64,000 nucleotides of DNA from CAYQEC01 sp964416425 (GCA_964416425.1 CAYQEC010000004.1:62001-126000); one strand, 5' to 3'. Shown: positions 9,026 through 17,314, counted from the stretch's first letter. A program made the numbers and translations. Notes: generated from the sequence alone by a model not told the origin.

Positions 9026-9117
9026 GGGGACCTCCGGAAATGTGTCGATATCCCACTGAACGCCCGCCGCCGGCCGATCCATTCCGGTCCGCACGGCGCG
9101 GCGCCGCGCCGCACCGT

Positions 9118-10641
9118 TCAGGTCCCGGCGGCCGTCACCGTCGGGCGCCGCCCCGCCCAGGGCCGGGCCCGTTCCAACTGGCCGGCGAGGGCCAGCAAAC
9201 CGGCCTCGTCGCCGAACCGGCCGATGAAGTGGGAGCCCACCGGGAGCCCGGCCTGGTTCCAGTGGAGCGGCACCGACATCGCCGGGAGCCCTGAGAAGTT
9301 GGCGATCGGGGTGAAGGCGACGTAGCCGAAGAGCTGCTCGATCAGTTTCTCCCACGGTGCATCCTGGTCGATGGCCCCGAGGGGAAGCGGCGGGCTGCCC
9401 AGCACCGGGGTGAGCAGCATGTCGTATTCCTCGAGGAACTCGCCGTAGCGGTGCGAAGCGGTTTGCAGGGTGGTGTGGGCGGCGTCGAGCTGGGCGGGGG
9501 TGTGGTGGCGGGAGTGATCGGCGAGGCCCCAGGTGAACGGCTCGAAGGCGGGGAGCTTGCTGCGCCGGGTGTCGAGCCAGGCGATCAGTTTCATGGTGCG
9601 CCAGTCGCCGAGGAGGCGGCGCATGGTCTTGACACCTCGCTTCAGGTCCTCCCCTGTCTCGAGGACGAGGTGGAACACCCCGGCCGCCATCCCCGCCCAC
9701 ACCTCGATGAACGCAAGGGCGACCTGCTCACCGTTGATCTTGGGTCCGTCCTCGACCACTCGGTGCCCGAGGCTCTCGAGCAGCTCGGCGGTCTGCTGCA
9801 CCGCCGCCTCGCAGTCCGGATGGACCCGGTTGCCTCGCAGGTCCTCGACGGTGAAGGCGATCCGTAGCGGCTCGGGGTCCTGTTCGGCGGCGGTCCGGAA
9901 CCCGGCGGTGGGGGGCGGAGCCCAGTACTGCGACCCGGGCTCGGCGCCGTGGACGACGTCGAGCAGGGCTGCGGTGTCGCGCACGGTGCGACTCAGGCCG
10001 AGGTCGACCGCGAGGTAGTCGGATGTCGTCGCCGGGTAGCGGGGGTTCCGGCCCCGCGACGGTTTGAGTCCGAAGATGCCACAGATCGAGGCGGGGATCC
10101 GGATCGATCCTCCCCCGTCGCCTCCCAGCGCCAGCGGCATGATCCTGGCGGCGACGGCCGCCGCCGACCCGCCGCTCGATCCCCCGGCGGAGTGCCCGAT
10201 GTTCCAGGGGTTGCGGGTGGGTCCGTACAGCCTCGACTCGGTGGTCGGCAGCAGACCGAACTCGGAGGTGGCGGTGCGCCCGACCGGCACGAATCCGGCT
10301 CGCTTCACCCGCGCCACATATTCCTCGGTGATCTCGGAGACGAAGTCGCGCAGGAACACCGATCCGAAGCAGGTTCGCTCCCCCTCCTCCAACATCAGGT
10401 CCTTGACGAGGATTGGAACACCGCGGAAAGGGCCGGACGGGGGCCCGCTGGCGGCGAGCCGGCGGGCCCGGTCGTCGTCGCGGCGCACCACCGCGTTGAG
10501 GGTGGGATTCACCGCCTCGATCCGCGCGATCGCCGCCTCCACCAACTCGGAGGGATGCACGTCGCCACGGTCGACGAGGCCGGCGAGGCCGACCGCGTCG
10601 TAGTCGTCGTACCGGTCGAACGCTGCTGGTGCCGCAGCCAT
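9118..10641 (-). CDS. Amidase, amidase-signature family
   Basis: 507-residue Ser-cisSer-Lys amide hydrolase of unknown substrate. The catalytic lysine is K80 in PILVKD. The signature loop GHSAGGSSGGSA supplies the cis-serine (about S155). The nucleophile is about S179 in GGDGGGSIRIPAS, the expected 24 residues later. There is no signal peptide, so it is probably cytoplasmic. The ATG at 10641 follows a TAGGGT -10 box by only 6 bases, so the message is probably leaderless. It could equally be annotated as an amidase subunit-A homolog, but no GatB/GatC is nearby. Confidence 0.9.
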   Translation of the reverse strand: MAAAPAAFDRYDDYDAVGLAGLVDRGDVHPSELVEAAIARIEAVNPTLNAVVRRDDDRARRLAASGPPSGPFRGVPILVKDLMLEEGERTCFGSVFLRDFVSEITEEYVARVKRAGFVPVGRTATSEFGLLPTTESRLYGPTRNPWNIGHSAGGSSGGSAAAVAARIMPLALGGDGGGSIRIPASICGIFGLKPSRGRNPRYPATTSDYLAVDLGLSRTVRDTAALLDVVHGAEPGSQYWAPPPTAGFRTAAEQDPEPLRIAFTVEDLRGNRVHPDCEAAVQQTAELLESLGHRVVEDGPKINGEQVALAFIEVWAGMAAGVFHLVLETGEDLKRGVKTMRRLLGDWRTMKLIAWLDTRRSKLPAFEPFTWGLADHSRHHTPAQLDAAHTTLQTASHRYGEFLEEYDMLLTPVLGSPPLPLGAIDQDAPWEKLIEQLFGYVAFTPIANFSGLPAMSVPLHWNQAGLPVGSHFIGRFGDEAGLLALAGQLERARPWAGRRPTVTAAGT

Positions 10642-10647
10642 CGGGTC

Positions 10648-10653
10648 ACCCTA
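10648..10653 (-). promoter_or_regulatory. -10 box for a leaderless amidase transcript
   Basis: TAGGGT on the minus strand ends 6 bases before the amidase ATG at 10641. The same spacing recurs at dnaG, hrcA, holA and others in this window, which indicates leaderless initiation. Confidence 0.4.
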
Positions 10654-10773
10654 GCGAGCGACAACCTGCCTGTGCCTTGCTCCGATTCTTCGCTGATTCT
10701 CACCTTCCTTTCAGGGGAGCCTCATGGGCTTCGCCGATGCTGTGCGAAGCATCCCAGCGAGAAAGGACTCCGC

Positions 10774-11403
10774 ATGCGAAAGACGCTCGCCGCCGCGGCG
10801 ACGGCCCTCCTCCTCGTCGCCGGATTCGCGGCAGGCTCGACACTCGGATCTCCCGATGTTGCCGCAGCCGAGACCGCCGACGACGTGGCGACCGCAGCAC
10901 CCGCAGGCTCCATCGAGGACGTCCTCGCCGATCTGGTGACCGACGGTGTCATCACCGAGGACCAGGCCCAAGCCGTCGCCGACGCCTTCCATGAACGCTT
11001 CGGTGACCGGCCGTTGGCCCACCGACACCATCCCGGCGCCAATCTCGAGGTGGCGGCCGACGCCATCGGCGTCGACCCGGCCGACCTCCTGACGGCTCTC
11101 CGTGACGGTCAGACCGTCGCCGAGGTGGCCGCCGACCACGGAGTCGCCGTCGAGGACGTGGTGAACGCCCTCGTCGCCGACGCCAACGAACACATCGACA
11201 CTGCGGTCGAGAACGGCCGCATCACCTCCGATCAGGCCGACGAGCTGAAGGCCAACCTCGCCGACCATGTCGAAGCGTTCGTCAACGGAGAAACCCCCCT
11301 GCTCGATCCAGGCCACGGTCGCCTGGGTGAACGCGGCATGCGCCCGTTCGACACCGGAAACGCCGACGATCCAGCAACCGAGCCAACAGGTCTCGGCGTC
11401 TGA
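10774..11403 (+). CDS. Exported helical protein with repeated ITxDQA motifs
   Basis: A 209-residue protein with a classical signal peptide (MRKT, a hydrophobic run to about residue 20, likely cleavage after about residue 32). The mature part is acidic and helical. The motif GVITEDQAQAV (about 58-68) recurs as GRITSDQADEL (about 148-158), with two related segments between (VDPADLLTAL, VAVEDVVNAL). Such repeats are common in actinobacterial exported proteins of unknown function. GAAAGGA lies about 8 bases before ATG 10774. A strong hairpin follows the stop codon, so it is probably a single-gene transcript. Confidence 0.75.
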   Translation: MRKTLAAAATALLLVAGFAAGSTLGSPDVAAAETADDVATAAPAGSIEDVLADLVTDGVITEDQAQAVADAFHERFGDRPLAHRHHPGANLEVAADAIGVDPADLLTALRDGQTVAEVAADHGVAVEDVVNALVADANEHIDTAVENGRITSDQADELKANLADHVEAFVNGETPLLDPGHGRLGERGMRPFDTGNADDPATEPTGLGV

Positions 11404-11413
11404 ACGGGTGACA

Positions 11414-11465
11414 CTCGCCCGGATACCGGTGCACCTCCCCCTTCCGGCACCGGTATCCGGGCGAG
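11414..11465 (+). terminator. Long perfect hairpin after the exported-protein gene
   Basis: CTCGCCCGGATACCGGTGC (11414-11432) is repeated as its exact reverse complement at 11447-11465, leaving a 14-base loop. No T-run follows. It starts 11 bases after the stop codon of the exported-protein gene, consistent with the tail-less terminators common in high-GC actinobacteria. Confidence 0.6.
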
Positions 11466-11579
11466 GCCGCGTTCGTGGGGCGGCGCGAGATTCTGTGAGG
11501 CCGGGCTCAGCCGGGCTCGGTGACATCCCTGTTCACGACGAGTGGCCCCGCCTCACGAGCCGTGCTCAGCCAGGATTCG

Positions 11580-11846
11580 GGCTCGTCCGCCCGGGCCAAG
11601 TCGGAACCGGAGACCACCCAGGTGACGCCGATCCTCGCCGGATGCCCACCGACCACCTGCACCAACTGCGGCAAACCCGACTGCGACTGTCAGGCTCCGC
11701 GGCAGCCGGGACTGGTACTCGACCCGTTCATGGGTACCGGCACCACCGCCCGGGTCGCACGGCGATTGGGCCGCGATTCGATCGGCATCGACCTCACCCG
11801 CGAGCACTTCATCGCACCCACACGTGCCGACAGGGAGGCCGCCTGA
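11580..11846 (+). pseudogene. C-terminal relic of a DNA methyltransferase
   Basis: The reading frame keeps only the end of a beta-class N4/N6 DNA methylase: a four-cysteine TCTNCGKPDCDC segment, then the SAM-binding LDPFMGTGTTARVA motif and IGIDL. The catalytic DPPY half, which precedes this in beta-class enzymes, is absent. No credible start with a ribosome site is seen. It is most likely a truncated remnant of the neighbouring mobile element. Confidence 0.55.
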
Positions 11847-11919
11847 ATGTTGTCGATTCCACCATTGCGCGCCGACGCGCACCATGAGACTCTGGATGCG
11901 TTAAACGGAGACCACGCAT

Positions 11920-12279
11920 ATGAGCGACCCTGCGACCGCATTGGGGCGCACCATCCAGGCCGCTCGGCACGCCAAGGACCTCACCGCATATGAGGTCGCG
12001 CACCGCACCGGCGTCGTACACCGAGCGACCATCCAACGCATCGAATCAGGCGAGATCACCCGACCTCGACCCGAGACGTTGCAGCGACTCGCGCAAGTCC
12101 TCGACCTCAACCTCGACGACCTGCTCTCACTCGCCGGATACGCCCAACTCAAAGACCTCCCCGGATTCGAGCCATACCTGCGCGCCAAGCACAGTGACCT
12201 CCCGGATGAGGCCATCGAACAGCTTGTCGGACACTTCAACCTCATCGCCGAGAAGTACCGACGCAACAAGACCAAGTAA
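11920..12279 (+). CDS. XRE-family transcriptional regulator
   Basis: A 119-residue regulator with an N-terminal helix-turn-helix (about residues 8-62: TIQAARHAKDLTAYEVA, then a recognition helix in HRATIQRIESG). A short acidic/helical tail ends in basic residues. ACGGAG sits about 9 bases before ATG 11920. It immediately precedes an ImmA/IrrE peptidase. In known pairs the peptidase cleaves its XRE partner to derepress excision or stress genes, so this is probably the element's repressor. That role is inferred from gene order. Confidence 0.82.
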   Translation: MSDPATALGRTIQAARHAKDLTAYEVAHRTGVVHRATIQRIESGEITRPRPETLQRLAQVLDLNLDDLLSLAGYAQLKDLPGFEPYLRAKHSDLPDEAIEQLVGHFNLIAEKYRRNKTK

Positions 12280-12328
12280 CCCCCGGTCAACCCTCGCCAC
12301 GCGGGCACGACCGCGAAAGGAGGACCCC

Positions 12329-12922
12329 ATGATCATCACCACCCTGCAGCAACTCGTCCCACGACGACACCTGCGCCAATACGAAGCACTCGCCATCGCC
12401 GAGAAACAGGCACAGCGTCTGCGCGTCCACCTCGCCGTCACCACCCCAGCCATCACCGACCAGCAATTGCGATCCCTCCCCGGCGTGCTGATCGAGGAAG
12501 TGGGCAAACTCGGCGTGTCGGGCGCAACCCGTCAGGTCGGTGACCTGTGGATCATCCTCGCCAACGCCGACGAAGCCGCCGTACGACGCCGCTTTACCAT
12601 CGCCCACGAGATCAAGCACATCCTCGATGACCAGGCCGTCAGTCACCTCCGCCAAACCGAAGGCGGCTCGTCAGAGCCCACCTGGCTGACCGAGAGAGTC
12701 TGTGACTACTTCGCCGCCTGCCTCTTGATGCCCCGGATCTGGGTTAAGCGGGCCTGGACCACTGACACCCAGAACGAGGTCATGCTCGCCAAGATGTTCA
12801 ACGTCTCCCTCGACTCCATCCGCATCCGGCTCCAACAGATCGGGCTGATCGACAGGCCGGAGCGTTGCCACGGTTACACGCGGGATGTGATACCCCTTCC
12901 CAACAGGACAGCAGCCGCATGA
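12329..12922 (+). CDS. ImmA/IrrE-family metallopeptidase
   Basis: A 197-residue predicted zinc peptidase. The HEXXH site is H93-E94-I-K-H97 in FTIAHEIKHIL; a third ligand is likely in the ERVCDYFAACLLMP helix. AAAGGAGG lies 6 bases before ATG 12329 and sets the start. Its stop overlaps an ATG of the recombinase frame (ATGA). The expected role is cleavage of the upstream XRE repressor, as for ImmA on ImmR in ICEBs1. Confidence 0.87.
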   Translation: MIITTLQQLVPRRHLRQYEALAIAEKQAQRLRVHLAVTTPAITDQQLRSLPGVLIEEVGKLGVSGATRQVGDLWIILANADEAAVRRRFTIAHEIKHILDDQAVSHLRQTEGGSSEPTWLTERVCDYFAACLLMPRIWVKRAWTTDTQNEVMLAKMFNVSLDSIRIRLQQIGLIDRPERCHGYTRDVIPLPNRTAAA

Positions 12923-12933
12923 AAGAGGACACC

Positions 12934-14643
12934 ATGAAGAGGGCAGCCATCTACCTCCGCGTCTCCACCTCGGCCCAAGCCGGCCGGGACAACGAGAAGG
13001 AGGGGTACTCGATCCCCGCCCAACGAGAAGCCTGCACCCGCAAAGCTGCAGCCCTCAACGCCGCCGTCGTCGACGAGTACGTCGACCGCGGGGAGTCCGC
13101 CAAGTCGGTCGATCGCCAAGCACTCCAAGAAATGCTGGCACGCATCAAGGCGCTCAACGACATCGACTACGTCATCGTGCACAAGGTCGACCGCCTTGCT
13201 CGCAGCCTCCACGACGACGTCGAGATTGGCCTGCTCATCCGCAAGGCCGGAGCGACGCTCGTCTCGGCCACCGAGAACATCGATGAGACACCCTCCGGCA
13301 AGCTGCTCCACGGGATCATGGCCACGATCGCCGAGTTCTACTCAGCCAACCTCGCCTCCGAGGCCCGCAAGGGAATGCGCCAGAAAGCCATCAGCGGCGG
13401 TACCCCATATCGGGCACCCCTCGGTTACCTCAACACCCGGGCCAGGACCGAAGGTCGCGAGATCCGCTCCGTCGAGATCGACCCCGAACGCGCGCCCCAC
13501 GTGCGGTGGGCGTTCGACGCCTACGCCAGCGGAGAATGGACCATCCGTGGAATCTGCGCCGAACTCGGCGAACGAGGATTCCGCGGACACCCCACCCGCA
13601 AGGCGAAGGGCAAGCCGCTCAACCCCTCCAACGTGGCCGACATGCTGCACAACCGCTACTACATCGGCATCGTCACCTGGGATGGCGTCGACTACGAAGG
13701 CCGACACGAACCCCTCATCGACCTCGACACCTTCGAGACCGTCCAGCGACTCCTCACCGAACGCAACATCAGCGGCGAGAAGACCTCCAAGCACTGGCAC
13801 TACCTCAAAGGCACCATCTTCTGCGCCACCTGCGGATCACGCCTCAGCATCGCCAACGCCACCGGCAACGGTGGCACCTATCAATACGCCTTCTGCCTCG
13901 GGCGGCAACGCCGCAACGGCTGCACCCAGCGATACCTCCCGGTCGACCAGGTCGAGGACAAGGTCGCCGACTACTACCGGATCATCACTCTCGATCCGAG
14001 TCGTGTCGATGAGATCCGTCGAGACGTGACCGATCACATCGAGATCACTCGGAGCCTCAACACCAAAGAAGTAGTCCGTCAGCAGCGCCGCCTGGACAAG
14101 CTGCGCGACGAACGCCGAAAGCTGCTCAACGCCCACTACGCCGACGCCATCACCGTCGATCTCCTCCGAGAAGAGCAGGGTCGTATCACCGCGGAGGAAG
14201 CACAGGCTCAAAGGATCCTCGACTCCTGCACGCTGCGATTCGACGAGATCGAACGCAACCTCGACCAGGCGCTCACTCTCGCTGCCAGCTGCCTGGAGGC
14301 CTATGCCCGAGCCACCGACGAGATCCGACGAGCCTTCAACCAGGCGTTCTTCGAGAAGATCTGGGTCGGCGAAGAGGGCGTCGAAGGTGCCGACCTCAAG
14401 CTCCCGTTCGCCCACCTGCTCGCTCACGACCTCATCGAACGGCTCGAACATGAAGCAGCCGCACTCACCGATCCGACGCTCTCGACCTACCGCCGAGGAC
14501 TCCCGATCGACAAGACACAGCGACCCCACGGAGCTCTGCGGTGGGAAAACAAGAACCGTGACCTTCTATTCGTCGGTCACGGTTCAAACGTGTCGTGTCT
14601 GGTGGGCCCGGCAGGACTCGAACCTGCGACCGACGGATTATGA
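12934..14643 (+). CDS. Large serine recombinase (site-specific integrase)
   Basis: 569-residue serine integrase. The N-terminal resolvase domain (about 1-150) has nucleophile S11 in YLRVSTSAQ. A recombinase domain (about 165-270) follows. Then come a zinc ribbon with CATCG and a second Cys pair (FCLG...NGC) around 290-330, and a coiled-coil stretch (about 365-450). ATG 12934 follows AGAGGA; ATG 12919, overlapping the immA stop, is an alternative. The final residues, from about CLVGPAGLEP onward, are encoded by the complement of the tRNA gene, and the stop lies in the anticodon loop. The native C-terminus of the free element is therefore probably different. Confidence 0.9.
   Translation: MKRAAIYLRVSTSAQAGRDNEKEGYSIPAQREACTRKAAALNAAVVDEYVDRGESAKSVDRQALQEMLARIKALNDIDYVIVHKVDRLARSLHDDVEIGLLIRKAGATLVSATENIDETPSGKLLHGIMATIAEFYSANLASEARKGMRQKAISGGTPYRAPLGYLNTRARTEGREIRSVEIDPERAPHVRWAFDAYASGEWTIRGICAELGERGFRGHPTRKAKGKPLNPSNVADMLHNRYYIGIVTWDGVDYEGRHEPLIDLDTFETVQRLLTERNISGEKTSKHWHYLKGTIFCATCGSRLSIANATGNGGTYQYAFCLGRQRRNGCTQRYLPVDQVEDKVADYYRIITLDPSRVDEIRRDVTDHIEITRSLNTKEVVRQQRRLDKLRDERRKLLNAHYADAITVDLLREEQGRITAEEAQAQRILDSCTLRFDEIERNLDQALTLAASCLEAYARATDEIRRAFNQAFFEKIWVGEEGVEGADLKLPFAHLLAHDLIERLEHEAAALTDPTLSTYRRGLPIDKTQRPHGALRWENKNRDLLFVGHGSNVSCLVGPAGLEPATDGL
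14553..14585 (-). terminator. Intrinsic terminator downstream of the CAU tRNA
   Basis: GAACCGTGACC (14553-14563) pairs perfectly with GGTCACGGTTC (14575-14585) around an 11-base loop. Read on the minus strand, the hairpin begins 14 bases after the tRNA CCA end and is followed by TTGTTTTCC, a U-rich tail. It therefore looks like the tRNA terminator, yet it lies inside the recombinase coding sequence. Confidence 0.65.
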
Positions 14644-14676
14644 GTCCGCTGCTCTGACCAACTGAGCTACGGGCCC
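14600..14676 (-). tRNA. tRNA with CAU anticodon (tRNA-Met or lysidine-type tRNA-Ile)
   Basis: A full cloverleaf reads on the minus strand: acceptor GGGCCCG/CGGGCCC, D-arm with AGCTCAGTTGG, anticodon stem GCGGA/TCCGT around CTCATAA (anticodon CAU at 14642-14640), T-arm with GGTTCGAGTCC, discriminator A and an encoded CCA. Elongator Met and Ile2 share this anticodon. The C4-G69 and C5-G68 pairs match known TilS determinants in E. coli tRNA-Ile2, which favours Ile2 slightly. It appears to be the integration site of the neighbouring element. Confidence 0.93.
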
Positions 14677-14861
14677 CGACGGGAGTCTACGGCCTGACGC
14701 CGGCGGCGGCCGGGCCTCAACCGGCCGGCCGGGCAACGGCGCCGATCGACGCGAAGTGCCCCAGCGCTGCCTCGAATCTCGCCAGGGGCCGTTTCGAAGC
14801 ACTACTCTCTCGACCAGTGGCAGACAAAACGATCAGCCGCGAGACAGGTGAGGGGAGTCAC

Positions 14862-15314
14862 ATGGATTTGAGCAAGCTCAGCACGAACCACAAGATCGCA
14901 GGGGGTGCCGGGATCCTGGCGCTCATCGCGGGGTTCCTACCCTGGTACGGGATCGACTTCGGTTTCGGCAGCGTCAGCGAGAACGGATTCGGCAGCGGTT
15001 TCTGGGCGTGGTTCGGGATCCTGCTGGCCATCGCCGCGGCCGTGGTCGTGGTGCTCAAGGCACTCGAGGTCTACGACCTCAAGATCGGCAACCTGGCGGC
15101 GGAGCAGATCGGGTTGCTTCTCGGCGCCCTCAGCGTGATCTCCATCCTGCTTCGCCTCGTCACCGAGACCGACTTCCTCAAGTTCGGCCTCTTCATCGGG
15201 CTCATCGCGGCCGTGGGTGTTGCCTACGGCGCCTTCGGGGCCATGAAGGACGCCGGCTTGGCGATGCCGAACACCGACAGCTTCAAGTCCCCCTCCGGCG
15301 GCGGCGACGCCTAG
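14862..15314 (+). CDS. Small membrane protein, unknown function
   Basis: 150 residues with four hydrophobic helices (about 12-30, 45-65, 82-100, 105-130) and a short, flexible Gly/Ser-rich C-terminus. The N-terminus MDLSKLSTNHKIAGGAG is typical of a family of small uncharacterised actinobacterial membrane proteins. AGGGGAG lies before ATG 14862. A GTG at 14817 lies 7 bases after a TACTCT -10 box, so a leaderless longer form with 15 extra residues is possible. The stop codon shares CTAG with the stop of the convergent acetyltransferase gene. Confidence 0.75.
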   Translation: MDLSKLSTNHKIAGGAGILALIAGFLPWYGIDFGFGSVSENGFGSGFWAWFGILLAIAAAVVVVLKALEVYDLKIGNLAAEQIGLLLGALSVISILLRLVTETDFLKFGLFIGLIAAVGVAYGAFGAMKDAGLAMPNTDSFKSPSGGGDA

Positions 15315-16066
15315 AACCCCGATGGGGCCCGGCGATACCAGTAGGTGTAGGCCCGGGTGAAGCCGAGTTCTTCATAGAGTGCGAGAGCCGGGGCGTTGTC
15401 CGTCACTACCTGGAGGTAGCTGCGGACGGCGCCTCGCTCGCGTCCCCACCCCAGCAACGACTCGGTGAGCCGGCGACCCAGGCCCCGGCGGCGGTGGCTC
15501 GGATCGACCGCGATCTCGAACAGCCCCAGCCAGGGACCGTCGCAGACCCCGAGCCCGACGGCGACGATGGCGTCACCGTCACGGACGGTGGCGAAGCCGG
15601 CTGTCGCCTCCACCCCCGACAGGATGCGTTCCCAGGCGGGACGGAGCCGCGGTGTCACGTCGAAGAGACCCTCCGCCGCAGCGAGCCACTCGGCGTCGAA
15701 GCTGTCGGCAACTGTGGCGCTCCCCACTCCCGCGGGCCCGCCCAGCGGGGCCACCATGACGTCAGTCGGGCACTCCAGCGTGAAGCCCAGCTCCACCAAC
15801 CGCTCGTCGACACCGGCCTCGGTCGCCGGCGTCAACCGCACCACCAAGTCGAGTCCCCGCGCCGCGAACCAGTCGCGGCAGTGCCGCAGCTTGCCGACGA
15901 AAGGCAACGTCGACGCCTGCGCCGGGTACACCGAGTTGCTGCGTCGGGAGAAGCCGCCGGCGTAGCGGAGCAGCCACCCGTCATACTCCACCGTTTCGAA
16001 GGGAGGCCAGGCGCGGAAGGCGACCCGCTCGATCTCACGCACCAGGGCGACGTTCGGTTCAGGCAT
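15311..16066 (-). CDS. GNAT-family N-acetyltransferase
   Basis: 251 residues. The C-terminal GNAT domain (about 115-245) has the acetyl-CoA loop RRRGLGRRL and the late NAPALALYEELGF motif. The N-terminal half (about 1-110) is a degenerate GNAT-like or substrate-binding region with WPPFETVEYDGWLLR, a layout seen in double-GNAT proteins. The substrate is unknown. The start at 16066 overlaps the upstream thioesterase gene by 8 bases, so they form an operon with trmL. Confidence 0.85.
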   Translation of the reverse strand: MPEPNVALVREIERVAFRAWPPFETVEYDGWLLRYAGGFSRRSNSVYPAQASTLPFVGKLRHCRDWFAARGLDLVVRLTPATEAGVDERLVELGFTLECPTDVMVAPLGGPAGVGSATVADSFDAEWLAAAEGLFDVTPRLRPAWERILSGVEATAGFATVRDGDAIVAVGLGVCDGPWLGLFEIAVDPSHRRRGLGRRLTESLLGWGRERGAVRSYLQVVTDNAPALALYEELGFTRAYTYWYRRAPSGF

Positions 16067-16472
16067 CGGTCCCGGCCGTCTCCAGCGCCGTCACCAGGGC
16101 CGGGGGGATCCGCACCGGGCGGCCCTGACGGTCGATCGTCGCCGCCATCGTCTGCTGCGTCGCCACAACCTCGTCACTACGCAGGATGCGCTGGGAGAAC
16201 CGCAGCGACGCCCGGCGCACCTCCGCCACTTCGGTCTCGATGAGCAGCTCGTCCCCGGCGAACGCCGGGCGCAGGAACCGGCTCTCCAGCTCGGTGACCA
16301 CGATCCGGATCCCCTCGTCGCGGAGCCCGATCATCCCGAAGCCGGCGACGTCGAGCAGCTCGACCCTCCCCACCTCGAAGTACTGCACGTACACCGCATG
16401 GTTGACGTGGCCGTAGGGGTCGAGCTCGAAGAATCGCACCTTGACCGGGACCCGGGACACCATCGGCGCCAA
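16059..16472 (-). CDS. Acyl-CoA thioesterase, 4HBT hot-dog fold
   Basis: A 137-residue single hot-dog domain of the YbgC/4-hydroxybenzoyl-CoA thioesterase type. The catalytic acid and helix are in ELDPYGHVNHAVYVQYFE (about 16-33), which is the family signature. It probably hydrolyses acyl-CoA thioesters in the cytoplasm; the chain length is unknown. It is co-transcribed with trmL upstream (1-base gap) and the acetyltransferase downstream (8-base overlap). Confidence 0.88.
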   Translation of the reverse strand: MAPMVSRVPVKVRFFELDPYGHVNHAVYVQYFEVGRVELLDVAGFGMIGLRDEGIRIVVTELESRFLRPAFAGDELLIETEVAEVRRASLRFSQRILRSDEVVATQQTMAATIDRQGRPVRIPPALVTALETAGTDA

Positions 16473-16473
16473 C

Positions 16474-16935
16474 CTACACCCCGGCGAACCCGTGGCGGCG
16501 CCAGGCGTCGTACACCGCGATCGCCACCGCGTTGGCCAGGTTGAGGCTGCGCCCTCCGGGAGCGATCGGGATCCGGACCCGCTCGCTCACCGCCGGATGC
16601 CCGAGGATGTCGGCCGGGAGACCCACCGACTCCTTCCCGAACAGCAGCACATCGCCGGGCTCGATCGGAGCCTCGGTGTAGAGGCGCTCCCCCCGCTGGG
16701 TGTAGGCGAAGATCCGGCGACCCGGGAGCGCCGCCAGCAGCGCGGCGAAATCGTCGTGGTGCACCACGGTGGCGTGCTCCCGGTAGTCGAGACCGGCCCG
16801 GCGCACCCGCGCCTCGTCGATCTCGAAGCCCAGCGGGTGGATCAGATGCAGCGTGCACCCGGTGTTGACGGTGAGCCGCATGAGATTGCCCGTGTTGGGG
16901 GCGATCTCCGGCTCGTGGAGCACCACGTGGAACAT
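16474..16935 (-). CDS. trmL: tRNA (cytidine/uridine-34 2'-O)-methyltransferase
   Basis: A 153-residue SPOUT methyltransferase, the normal length for TrmL, which methylates the wobble ribose of tRNA-Leu isoacceptors. Motif 1 is the N-terminal EPEIAPNTGNLMRL. The SAM-binding knot is in LLFGKESVGLP (motif 2) and IPIAPGGRSLNLANAVAIAVYDAWRR (motif 3, about 122-147). No extra RNA-binding domain is present, which separates it from larger TrmH-type enzymes. Confidence 0.93.
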   Translation of the reverse strand: MFHVVLHEPEIAPNTGNLMRLTVNTGCTLHLIHPLGFEIDEARVRRAGLDYREHATVVHHDDFAALLAALPGRRIFAYTQRGERLYTEAPIEPGDVLLFGKESVGLPADILGHPAVSERVRIPIAPGGRSLNLANAVAIAVYDAWRRHGFAGV

Positions 16936-16978
16936 GGCAGGTGAGGTGGCGTCGACCCGGCGCAGTCTCGGGCTTGCC

Positions 16979-17212
16979 TCAGGCTTCGGCCGGTCCGGCG
17001 TCGCCCAGCTTCCCCCGCTGCCGCATCTTGGTCACGACTCCGTCCAGGATCTCGGTGAGCTGCTCGGGTGGAACGTACGGCGCCAGCTTCCGCTCCAGCC
17101 GGGCGCGCACCTCGGCCTCCGGGAGGCCCTCCCACTCCTTCATCATCTCCATCGCCTTCACCACCAGCATGGCCAGGGCCACCAGCAAGGCGAGCATCAC
17201 CAGGTTCTTCAC
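16979..17212 (-). CDS. Small membrane-anchored protein, unknown function
   Basis: 77 residues: one N-terminal transmembrane helix (about 3-21) and a charged helical cytoplasmic or extracytoplasmic tail rich in Glu, Arg and Lys. The GTG at 17212 follows GGAGGAAC closely, which fixes the start. A TAGGCT -10-like box lies upstream (17246-17241 on the minus strand). No family is recognised. It sits 43 bases before trmL on the same strand. Confidence 0.65.
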   Translation of the reverse strand: MKNLVMLALLVALAMLVVKAMEMMKEWEGLPEAEVRARLERKLAPYVPPEQLTEILDGVVTKMRQRGKLGDAGPAEA

Positions 17213-17314
17213 GTCGTTCCTCCGTCTCTCAGGTGCATCCAGCCTACGCCGCCGCCATCCGGCTCCCCCAATCGCTCCTGCCTCCGGCCGGGACGGCGCA
17301 CGGCCGGGAGGTGA

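Larger units (their letters stand above)
11520..14599 (+). mobile_element. Small integrative element remnant with serine recombinase
   Basis: A compact block of a truncated DNA methylase, an XRE regulator, an ImmA/IrrE peptidase and a large serine recombinase. The last three are in one direction, with 4-base to 50-base spacing. The recombinase gene runs into the 3' end of a tRNA gene, a usual integration site. The XRE plus ImmA pair resembles the ImmR/ImmA switch of ICEBs1-type elements. The left boundary is not defined: no copy of the tRNA 3' end was found around 11,400-11,600. No conjugation or replication genes are present, so it is a remnant or a minimal element. Confidence 0.5.

Noticed and set aside
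9026..9700. Upstream extension of the minus-strand frame containing the DUF5996 gene
   Set aside because: It lies inside the amidase gene on the same strand in another frame, is Arg/Pro-rich and has no ribosome site; ATG 9025 has GGAGGT.
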